Below, piece after piece: positions 56,964-64,000 of a stretch of 64,000 bases of DNA. The notes below the pieces were generated by a model, which saw only the letters and a list, made by a program, of their open reading frames with translations, did not search any database and had not been told where the DNA came from. The stretch is from Rhodocyclales bacterium (GTDB lineage: Bacteria > Pseudomonadota > Gammaproteobacteria > Burkholderiales > Rhodocyclaceae): the NCBI GenBank assembly GCA_016235805.1, contig JACRIY010000097.1, positions 60,074-124,073 on the forward strand, written 5' to 3'. The position numbers were made by a program, and so were the translations under genes. Positions within the stretch are counted from its first letter, which is position 1; the number at the start of each line of letters is the position of its first letter.

Positions 56964-58861
56964 GCGGCGGCTCGCTCGGGCGGGGGCTGGTCGAAGTCCG
57001 GATTCAGGATCGGGAACCGCCCCTTGATGAGCCGGCCTGCCACCGAGCCGAAGTACTGCAGGTTCGGCAGCTTGCCCAGGACGTCCACCGGGACACGCTC
57101 GTCCATCTCCTCGGTCACCTGCACGCTCTGGCCGGCGCTCCAGTCACCAAGGTGCGTGTCGGCTCCCTGGCTGATCCCGACGCGCATGGTGTGGATGCCG
57201 GTCTTGCCAAAGGTCTCCACGATGAAGTCCTGCGTGGGCCGGTCCTTGGACCTCAGCGCGATGAGGTTGTTCAGGTTGCCGAGCGCCATGCGCGCGGCGT
57301 CTTCCGAGCCGAGGCGCTTCGCCAGGTCAGCGAGCGTCTGCATGGCGCACACCGTGCTGACGCCGCCTTCAGCGCCCTTGTTGAGGATCTCGATCAGCGG
57401 CAGGTTGATGACATTGGCCATCTCGTCGATGAAAAGGCTTATCCGCCGGCTGCTGCCAAGGTTGTAGCGCATGCCTGCGCGGGCCGCGAGGTCCGCGATC
57501 GCGAGCGCGCTGATGGCTGATGCGACCGAAGGGTCCGGCATGGAGTCCGTGCACATGTAGAGCACGTGCCCGCCACGCTCGACCTTCTCGAGGTTCATGA
57601 TGGGGCGGACGTCGTCCATATCGAACGGTTCCGGCGACAGGCTCTTGCCCAGGTCGCCCGACGTCAGCATCGCCAGGATCGGGAGCAGGTTGGCGGTGAT
57701 CTTCTGATAGTGCTCGCGGTTGTGCCGGTACACGCGAATCTGCGAGTCGATCACCTTGTCCCGCTGGTTCTGCGGCAGGTGCTGTTCGTAGTAGGTCACG
57801 AACGCCAGCAGCTGCGGTGTCGTCACCTCAGAGGGCCGCTTGATTTGCCCCTTGGCAGCTTGGCTCAGCAGGCGCCGCGCGTCGTCGGTTTCGCGCCAGC
57901 CGGGCTGCAGCTTCGCGTCGAAGAAGCGCTGCAGGGATGCCTCGAGCACTGGCTCTATGCCGCCCTCGATGTACTTCGTGAGCTTCATCAGGTTGGGGCG
58001 GTCTTCCAGGCTCACGAGCCCCTGCACCACCACGTTGACCGCATCCCACCCGAACGCCGTGAATGCGCCCGCGGTGTCAACGGGCATGATCGATTGGATC
58101 CTCGACGCGATCTCAGTCGGCTTCTGCCAATTGAAGGTGAAGTCCAGTCGCACGCCGGTCTCCGGGAATGCGGGGTGGAATTCCATGTACGTGTCGGCTT
58201 CACGGTAGTCGCGGCAGGCCCGTTGGACCACGCGCTTGAGCCGCTTGCTGTTCTTGGGATCGATGAAGATGACGACGTCACCTCTTCGTATGGCCTGCGT
58301 GATCAGTGTCCCGAGGGCCACGCCCTTGCCGGCCTGTGTGGTGCCCACGAGCAGCGTGCCGCCCTCGAAGTTTTGCAGGGGGCGGTAGAGCGGGCGCTCG
58401 GTTGGTTCGACGCCGTGGATGTACGGAAGCCCAATCTCTCCATCGGGCTGCGGGTTCTCGATGAACCCGAGCAGGCGCAGCAGCTGGGGCGACAGCGCAT
58501 GATCCTTGTAGTTGATCTTCTGAAGTTCGTAGAGGCGCTGCGAGTGCACAGGAAGCCACTCGAAGCCGAACCCGAGGAAGAGTTCCTGCGGGTCGCGCGT
58601 GAGGGTTTCGAGACGCTTGGTCGTGATCACCTGCATGGCCCTCCCGGACAACGAAGCGCGGACCTGGAGAACCTCAAAGCCCTGGCGGAACCGGTGCCCC
58701 GCCATCAGGATCGCGAGCAAGGCGACACCCATCGCAGCGCGCATGGTCACCGTGCCTCGACCGGCGAAGTACACGATGAACACGAGGCACGACAGCCACC
58801 CGAGCGCCGCCCACACCTCGTAGGCAGGGCGCCAGGGCATCTCGTAGCGGCGGATCAGCAT
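56960..58861 (-). CDS. traD: Type IV coupling protein TraD
   Basis: GGTLLVGTTQAGKGVALGTLITQAI Walker A; RISLFIDEMANVINLPLIEILNKGAEGG Walker B region. Confidence 0.93.
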   Translation of the reverse strand: MLIRRYEMPWRPAYEVWAALGWLSCLVFIVYFAGRGTVTMRAAMGVALLAILMAGHRFRQGFEVLQVRASLSGRAMQVITTKRLETLTRDPQELFLGFGFEWLPVHSQRLYELQKINYKDHALSPQLLRLLGFIENPQPDGEIGLPYIHGVEPTERPLYRPLQNFEGGTLLVGTTQAGKGVALGTLITQAIRRGDVVIFIDPKNSKRLKRVVQRACRDYREADTYMEFHPAFPETGVRLDFTFNWQKPTEIASRIQSIMPVDTAGAFTAFGWDAVNVVVQGLVSLEDRPNLMKLTKYIEGGIEPVLEASLQRFFDAKLQPGWRETDDARRLLSQAAKGQIKRPSEVTTPQLLAFVTYYEQHLPQNQRDKVIDSQIRVYRHNREHYQKITANLLPILAMLTSGDLGKSLSPEPFDMDDVRPIMNLEKVERGGHVLYMCTDSMPDPSVASAISALAIADLAARAGMRYNLGSSRRISLFIDEMANVINLPLIEILNKGAEGGVSTVCAMQTLADLAKRLGSEDAARMALGNLNNLIALRSKDRPTQDFIVETFGKTGIHTMRVGISQGADTHLGDWSAGQSVQVTEEMDERVPVDVLGKLPNLQYFGSVAGRLIKGRFPILNPDFDQPPPERAAA

Positions 58862-58872
58862 GGGCGGTGCTC

Positions 58873-60648
58873 CTAAGGTTGGGCGGCAAAGAGCGCTGGG
58901 TCGAGTCCGTCGACAAACTCAGGCCGCAGGACGAAACCGAGGACCTCCTGCCCCGCCAGCTCGTGCTGCACCGTGTTTGGGCGGCCGCCCTTGCCGGTGA
59001 CGGCCATCTGGAGTTCGCCCAAGGCGCGCAGGACGACCGGGAGGTCGAGGTTGGCCTTCTTGAAGTGGTCCAGCGGAACGAAGATGCCGGCGGGTACGGT
59101 GACGGCCAGCGCGGCTTTCGCGTCGCCGTTCATGGAGTCGATCGCCGCAGCCAACGCCTCCCGAACCTGCGGTTGCAGGCGCAGGGGAGCAGAGAGGCGG
59201 AAGACCGGCTCATCGGGACCCGAGGGTGCGGCCATCGTCTGCGGCGACTCGGTATCGGCAGCCTTGGCGGTCGCCGCCGGCGTCGTGTCGACCACCTCTC
59301 CGTCCGACGTGATGACGACGTTCGGGCCTTTCGGGGATTGCGTTTCCCCGGGCGCGCTCAACGGCAACTCGCCCTGGTCCGGAGCGCGCCGCTCACCGGC
59401 ATTCTCTGGTGGCTTGGGGGCGGCCTTTGATGCGCCAGCCGCGGCGATCAGCGGCTCTTGGAGGGGTTTGTGATCGCTGTGGGCCGGCAGCAGGATCTCG
59501 GGCGAGGAGAGCTTCACCGCTTCGACGGCCGTCTTCCCTGGCGGCGGGTTGATCGACCACAAGGGACTCTTATCGCTGGCCGGGATGAGGACGCCGGCAC
59601 CGGTCAGGATCTCCAGGATGGTCTGCGGCGATTGCGGGATGCCGGGCAGCTCATCCTCTTCGAGCAGCTTTCGCATTTCGGTCACCGCGTTGGGCCACAC
59701 GATGAACAGACCTTCCGGTCCGTGCCAGACACGCGACCGCTCCTGGTTCGGCGACCAGGCCGAGTGCGCGACGATCAGCCGCCGCATGGCGTCGATCAGG
59801 TAACGCTCGATGTGTGCGCCCAGGATCGGCCGTCCATAGCGGTTCGCATTTGCGATGAGATTCCGGTCGATCACGAGTGCGGTCGCGCGCTTGACGAGGT
59901 CGACCAGTACGTTCTGATCGCGGTACATCGGGATGCCTGCGATAGACGCGAGCAGCTGCGGCACCACGACAGAGTTGCCGGTCGCCAAGTGCTGCATCGT
60001 GGATCCCGGAACGACGTGGGGGAGCGCGAACAACCCGAGCGCACGTGTCTCGGTGGACTTGGGCAGCCACCGGATGAAGAAGCGTGGCGACTTCCGCTGA
60101 ACCAGCCAGGCCGTGAGCGGTCCGAGGTAGGCGGGCCACTCCTCGCCGCGCTCGTCGGTGACGACGAGCTGACTCAGCGTGCGGTGCAGCTCGCAGCAAA
60201 GGCCAGCAAAGAAGGTCGCGAGTCGCCAGCGGGGCTCGAGCTGCCGGCGAGTCGAGATCGTGGCCCGGCCGGAGACGATGTGACCGTCGGTGCCTTGCAG
60301 CGCATAGAACCCGACCTCCAACGCCAGCCTGAACAACCCGCCGATCTCGCAGAAGTAGTTGTCGGCGGTCGCCGGCAGGACGTTCACGTAGCTGGCCAGG
60401 CGACGGATCGGATCAAGCAGATCCTTCTGGAACGTGGCCGTGTCGGCGCCGTAGCACAACTTGATGCGCGACAGCAGGTCTTCGTGGGACGCGAGAAGCG
60501 CCTCCACGGTGACCGCCGCGATCCCCGGATCGACGGACGGTGCGACTTGCGCGGGCGGTGGCGTTGCCTCGATTCGCGGCTCGATGCGCGCGGGGTCGGG
60601 GGCGGGCCGTGAACCGTTGCCCAGGCCAAAGAGCGAAAGGATCGACAT
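58873..60648 (-). CDS. TraI_2/MobH-family protein with altered HHH/HD residues
   Basis: LPATADNYFCEIGGLFRLALEVGFYALQ...FFAGLCCELHRTLSQLVVTDERGEEWPAYLGPLTAWL; C-terminal TraI_2_C-like region (IFVPLDHFKKANLDLPVVLRALGE). Confidence 0.8.
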   Translation of the reverse strand: MSILSLFGLGNGSRPAPDPARIEPRIEATPPPAQVAPSVDPGIAAVTVEALLASHEDLLSRIKLCYGADTATFQKDLLDPIRRLASYVNVLPATADNYFCEIGGLFRLALEVGFYALQGTDGHIVSGRATISTRRQLEPRWRLATFFAGLCCELHRTLSQLVVTDERGEEWPAYLGPLTAWLVQRKSPRFFIRWLPKSTETRALGLFALPHVVPGSTMQHLATGNSVVVPQLLASIAGIPMYRDQNVLVDLVKRATALVIDRNLIANANRYGRPILGAHIERYLIDAMRRLIVAHSAWSPNQERSRVWHGPEGLFIVWPNAVTEMRKLLEEDELPGIPQSPQTILEILTGAGVLIPASDKSPLWSINPPPGKTAVEAVKLSSPEILLPAHSDHKPLQEPLIAAAGASKAAPKPPENAGERRAPDQGELPLSAPGETQSPKGPNVVITSDGEVVDTTPAATAKAADTESPQTMAAPSGPDEPVFRLSAPLRLQPQVREALAAAIDSMNGDAKAALAVTVPAGIFVPLDHFKKANLDLPVVLRALGELQMAVTGKGGRPNTVQHELAGQEVLGFVLRPEFVDGLDPALFAAQP

Positions 60649-60687
60649 GACGATGGCAGCACAGAAAGTGCTGCCATCGTCGGAAAG

Positions 60688-61857
60688 TCATGCGACCCGA
60701 TCCACCGGAAATCCCGCCTTTGATCGCGTTGCCGGTTCCGGCAACGCGGCGTGCCCGCCGCGGTACTGCGACGGATAGCGCATCAGGAGGCAGAAGGGAC
60801 AGGGCTGGGGGCTGCTGTCGCGCCGGCTGATCAGGTACTCGGCCGCACATGCTTCGCAGCGCCTGCGTTCGAGCTCCGCAGTCGTCACGCCCCAGCGGGC
60901 GTCCGCCAACGAGATGACCTCCACGCATCGGTCGAGTGTCAGAGGCGAGTCGGTGCGGAACTTGGGCTCGAGGTATCGGAAGGCGGCCACGACGGACTCT
61001 TCCGGTGGGAAGCCTGCGTCGCGCAATGCGAGGTACTGGGTGACCACCAGCGAGTACTGGATTCGCCGCACGGTGTTGAGATACGAGCCCCAACGCTGTA
61101 GTGGTAGAGGGAGCCCCCAATACACGAGCTCGGTCGGTGGTGGGGGACGCAACGCCGGATCGACGCCGTCCATCTCGGACATGAGCACGTCGATGACGCG
61201 CTCGCTGGCGCCCAGATCCTTCAGCCACCGGCGCAGCTTGAGGGCCGTGAGACGCGTGTCAAGCCCGTTGGCCGATCGCATGGACTCGCGGCCGCCGCTG
61301 AGACGCGTGTCGCCGGCGTCATCGCAGCGGCGGCTGTTGCAGAACGCGCAGGATGCGGTTGCACCCGATCCATAGGGCTGGAGATGACGACTGCCGCATC
61401 GACGGCACTCGACGAGCTGCAGGGCCTTCGTTTGGCACGCCCAGATGCCATCGAGGTTGCAGCAGATGTAGAACGCTTCGTCGAACAGCAAGGTCGGTGC
61501 GTTCGGGAAGGAGCGGTAGTGCCTGAACGCGGTCACGAGCGACTCGGCCGGTGCGAATTGGCTGTCTCTCAGGCGCTCGTAGTGGGCTGCGAAGGCGCTC
61601 GCGCCTGCCTGGAGTCGCAAGGGTGCACGAGCGAGGAACTCGTCCGAGTACGGCGGCCGGCCGCGCCGCGCGCCCCCGCATTTGTCGAACACGAATCGCA
61701 GGATGAAGGTCGCGGGAAGACCCGTCATCAGTTCGATGGTGCGCGCGCAGGCGCCGAGTTCGACGCACTCGCGGGCCGTCTGCAACGCGTTGAGACCCTT
61801 GCCCGCGTACGGGCCGGCATTGCGCCGGTTAGTTCGCGGCTGCCGTGTGGCCGACAT
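60688..61857 (-). CDS. FlhC-like transcriptional activator subunit, tandemly duplicated
   Basis: Two FlhC-like halves: ARECVELGACARTIELMTGL..YHYRS..CRRCGSRHLQPYGSGATASCAFC, and LRRWLKDLGASERVIDVLM..CEACAAEYLISRRDSSPQPCPFC. Confidence 0.75.
   Translation of the reverse strand: MSATRQPRTNRRNAGPYAGKGLNALQTARECVELGACARTIELMTGLPATFILRFVFDKCGGARRGRPPYSDEFLARAPLRLQAGASAFAAHYERLRDSQFAPAESLVTAFRHYRSFPNAPTLLFDEAFYICCNLDGIWACQTKALQLVECRRCGSRHLQPYGSGATASCAFCNSRRCDDAGDTRLSGGRESMRSANGLDTRLTALKLRRWLKDLGASERVIDVLMSEMDGVDPALRPPPPTELVYWGLPLPLQRWGSYLNTVRRIQYSLVVTQYLALRDAGFPPEESVVAAFRYLEPKFRTDSPLTLDRCVEVISLADARWGVTTAELERRRCEACAAEYLISRRDSSPQPCPFCLLMRYPSQYRGGHAALPEPATRSKAGFPVDRVA
60703..60726 (-). promoter_or_regulatory. 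Conserved activator-type promoter box, copy 6 (upstream of traI-like gene)
   Basis: Gene-sense CGATCAAAGGCGGGATTTCCGGTG, then GACGAT (60676-60681); 55 bp upstream of start 60648; inside the flhC-like 3' end. Confidence 0.7.
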
Positions 61858-62134
61858 GGCGCTTGGGCATGGTGGCCAGAACGGGGAGCACCGTCGGGTG
61901 CGCCGACAACAGGTTGGTCAGGTCGCCCCGCGGGACGAACAGCGGCTCTTCGCCGACACGGGCAATGAGCGACAGCACATCGGTGTGGGTGAGCGTGCTG
62001 ATCTGCTGCAGGACCTCCTTGCTCAGCCCGAATCGGCAGCACGCCGCGGCAAGGTCCTCGCGTGCCGCGTCGCGCACGAGCGCGATCGCGGTGAAATTGA
62101 GCGTTTGAACTTCGCTCCAATTGACTGAGGTCAT
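61829..62134 (-). CDS. FlhD-like transcriptional activator subunit
   Basis: LNFTAIALVRDAAREDLAAACCRFGLSKEVLQQISTLTHTDVLSLIARVGEEPLFVPR; immediately upstream of and overlapping the flhC-like gene. Confidence 0.7.
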   Translation of the reverse strand: MTSVNWSEVQTLNFTAIALVRDAAREDLAAACCRFGLSKEVLQQISTLTHTDVLSLIARVGEEPLFVPRGDLTNLLSAHPTVLPVLATMPKRHVGHTAAAN

Positions 62135-62227
62135 CTTGGTTCTCTCCCGGTCAGCCCGTAACGGCGGTCTGACGCCGTCCTCCTGGAGGGGCGTCCGCTC
62201 GGCCCATGGGAAGCGCGAGCGGAGGGC

Positions 62228-62257
62228 AGAGTACCCAAAAAGTTCACGAAGTGTCAA
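62228..62257 (-). promoter_or_regulatory. Sigma70-like promoter for the flhDC-like operon
   Basis: Minus strand TTGACA (62252-62257), 18 bp, TACTCT (62228-62233). Confidence 0.6.
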
Positions 62258-62285
62258 ACACGCACTTGCAAAATGGATCAAAAAC

Positions 62286-62300
62286 TAATCAGTGATTAGT
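62286..62300. promoter_or_regulatory. Palindromic operator candidate CTAATCAGTGATTAG
   Basis: Perfect 15-bp palindrome upstream of the flhDC-like promoter. Confidence 0.55.
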
Positions 62301-62337
62301 CCAAAAAGTGAGCGCTCGGCGGGCCGGAAGGGGGCCG

Positions 62338-62352
62338 GCTCAAAACTTGAGC
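62338..62352. promoter_or_regulatory. Palindromic operator candidate GCTCAAAACTTGAGC
   Basis: Near-perfect dyad (6-bp arms), matches 62455-62469 on the opposite strand. Confidence 0.5.
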
Positions 62353-62454
62353 AGGGACATGGGGAGATGGGAATCCCCCTAAAGCTAGGGGCGTGCGGCT
62401 GGGGAGGTTGGCAGCAGGAGGGCACGGTCAGGGCGAGTTTCTTGCCCGACGCGT

Positions 62455-62469
62455 GTTCAAGTTTTGAAC
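62455..62469. promoter_or_regulatory. Palindromic operator candidate GTTCAAGTTTTGAAC
   Basis: 6-bp arm dyad; reverse complement GTTCAAAACTTGAAC is nearly identical to 62338-62352. Confidence 0.5.
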
Positions 62470-62471
62470 TT

Positions 62472-63320
62472 TTACCCGGCGGGCCGTCGCAGCGCAGCAA
62501 AGCCCAGGCTCAGCGCATTGAACAGGAGCAGTGTCCGCGCGGGTTTCTCGAATAGCTGCGCGCGGAAGGTCGTGGTGACCTCCTCGAACTGGGCTTCCTG
62601 GCTGTCCGTCAGGGTGTCGGCCAGGACGATCAGGGGCGCCGAGGCCGCCCTGCTCCTGATGAGCTGGAGCACGTCGCGTGCATCGTGCTCTCCCAGTTGC
62701 CAGTCCACGATGTAGCCGTCAAACGTCATGGTCTCGAGAGCCGACCGGATGTGTTCGGGGTTGCTGTACGAGATCGCCTCGAGCCCCTTCTGCCTCAACA
62801 CCTGAACGATCGCCTCGGCCGTCGCCTCGTCGTCGTCGATGACGGCCACGCGCCGCGGCTCCTCCGCCTCGAAGATGACGCGCCGCACCTCGTAGACCGT
62901 GCGGCCGGCGGCATCAGCTGGGGTAAGCACCTCCCACGCCCCGGATTCACCATCGCGGGCGGCGACCAGCGGACCGACAGGCTTGTCTCCCGGAATCGCC
63001 TCGCCGGGCCACACCGCGCATGCCAACTGCAAGCCAGCCACCTTGAGCACCGCCGGTTGGCCCGCATCGTCGACCAGCGCCCCGAGCAGCTTGAACACGG
63101 GTTCGCCGAAGTGCGACGCCAGGCGCTTGATCTCGTCCACGTTCCAGGGCGTCTCGCCGGTCATCCGACGACGCACCTGCTGGTACTTCATGCCCGCAGC
63201 GGCCTCCAGCGTCGTGTTTCGCCTACGCTCGGGCACCCCATGCCGATCCAACAGCGCCTGGATGGCCCGAGAGATGACCGGCTCGGCCTTGCGCTTGTCT
63301 CCGCCCGCTTCTTGTTCCAT
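62472..63320 (-). CDS. BetR-type HTH fused to a response-regulator receiver domain
   Basis: RHGVPERRRNTTLEAAAGMKYQQVRRRMTGETPWNVDEIKRLASHFGE (BetR-like); RRVAVIDDDEATAEAI...GYIVDWQLGEHDARDVLQLI...LFEKPAR receiver D/D/K pattern. Confidence 0.75.
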   Translation of the reverse strand: MEQEAGGDKRKAEPVISRAIQALLDRHGVPERRRNTTLEAAAGMKYQQVRRRMTGETPWNVDEIKRLASHFGEPVFKLLGALVDDAGQPAVLKVAGLQLACAVWPGEAIPGDKPVGPLVAARDGESGAWEVLTPADAAGRTVYEVRRVIFEAEEPRRVAVIDDDEATAEAIVQVLRQKGLEAISYSNPEHIRSALETMTFDGYIVDWQLGEHDARDVLQLIRSRAASAPLIVLADTLTDSQEAQFEEVTTTFRAQLFEKPARTLLLFNALSLGFAALRRPAG

Positions 63321-63528
63321 GTCGACAGATGGGTTTGGCGTTGTTATCGATTCGCGAGTTTAAGGATGCAGCTTGCGCGGTCCTTTCATCGTGAGTGTCG
63401 AGCCCGGCGCCCAGGTTTGCAACCGCTTACTGTTGATGTGTGCGAGGGGTATTTGAACGAAAAGAGGGCGGAACACCGCCCGCCGCCGTGAACGGCTGGC
63501 GAACAGTGTCCCGCCCCAGATTCGAACT

Positions 63529-64000
63529 TCAGGCCGTGGTGAGAGCCTCCCACTCGGCCTTGGACTGGTGCAGCAACCGGCCGCCGAGCTGTTCCAGCTC
63601 CGTGGCGCGATCGTAGTTGTCCACTTCCTGGGCGTAGCCTGTGATGGCATTGACCAGGCCGTAGCCCGACAGGTCGCTTTCGGCGATCAGCGAGCGCAGA
63701 ACGCCGGAGCGTTCCTGCTCGTTGAGCAGGTAGCGGGTCGCCAGCACCTCGACCGCCTTGACGGGGTCGCCGGTGAGCTTGATGCCCAGCGTCGCCCGCA
63801 TCTTGACCGCGGTCTGCTCGAAGGTGGCCTGGGACACGGCGGCTTGAACCACGTCCCGGACCTTGAGGTAGAACGCCTTGTCCTCCGCCGCGAGGGTGTC
63901 GTCGCGGAAGATGGTGATCTCTTCGGTCGACGCTTCCTGCAGCCGGCCGACATGGGCCTTGCGCATGGCGCGGTCCGGCGCGATCAGGCCATTGCGACAC
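63529..64000 (-). CDS. DUF932-like plasmid protein, C-terminal part (5' end beyond window)
   Basis: CRNGLIAPDRAMRKAHVGRLQEASTEEITIFRDD...; frame open to the window edge. Confidence 0.65.
   Translation of the reverse strand, partial: CRNGLIAPDRAMRKAHVGRLQEASTEEITIFRDDTLAAEDKAFYLKVRDVVQAAVSQATFEQTAVKMRATLGIKLTGDPVKAVEVLATRYLLNEQERSGVLRSLIAESDLSGYGLVNAITGYAQEVDNYDRATELEQLGGRLLHQSKAEWEALTTA

Noticed and set aside
55386-57467. 693-aa plus-strand ORF
   Set aside because: Runs antisense across transglycosylase, DUF4400 and traD genes; Arg/Gly/His-rich shadow.
57566-58876. 436-aa plus-strand ORF
   Set aside because: Antisense shadow of traD.
1-64000. CRISPR arrays, rRNA or tRNA genes
   Set aside because: No regularly spaced direct repeats and no recognisable rRNA/tRNA cloverleaf sequence noticed by eye; not computed.

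Overview
GC-rich, plasmid- or ICE-like segment, probably from a Burkholderiales-type betaproteobacterium. About 28 kb (33.4-61 kb, mostly minus strand) is a complete MPF_F / SXT-IncA/C-like conjugation module: traG, traH, traF, traN, trbC, traU, traW, an S26 peptidase, trbI, traC, traV, dsbC, traB, traK, traE, traL, a pilin, a lytic transglycosylase, a DUF4400 gene, traD and a TraI/MobH-type protein. Next to it is an flhDC-like activator pair, with a tandemly duplicated FlhC, and a BetR-receiver regulator. The accessory half carries: (i) a RIT-type trio of tyrosine recombinases with merR-merT-merP-GDCCVxC cargo, bounded by 30-bp inverted repeats and apparently inserted at the catalytic-Tyr codon of another integrase gene; (ii) a DpdA-like 7-deazaguanine transglycosylase and an EVE/PUA-like reader; (iii) two Mrr-like nucleases, a CoiA-like nuclease and a Cas4-like pair; (iv) a ParM-like actin gene; (v) a TnpB gene split by an IS66 element with an 8-bp target duplication. 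The most interesting novel signal is a promoter box repeated six times, always in the same orientation relative to the gene: CCNATCNAAGTCGGGATTTCCGSTG, with TTTCCG-N24-[T/G]ANNNT. It lies upstream of traI, the main tra operon, traF-H-G, an ATPase/SppA group, the parM-like gene and an accessory gene. I infer it is the regulon box of the FlhDC-like activator. All calls come from reading the sequence and supplied ORFs; no database searches were run.
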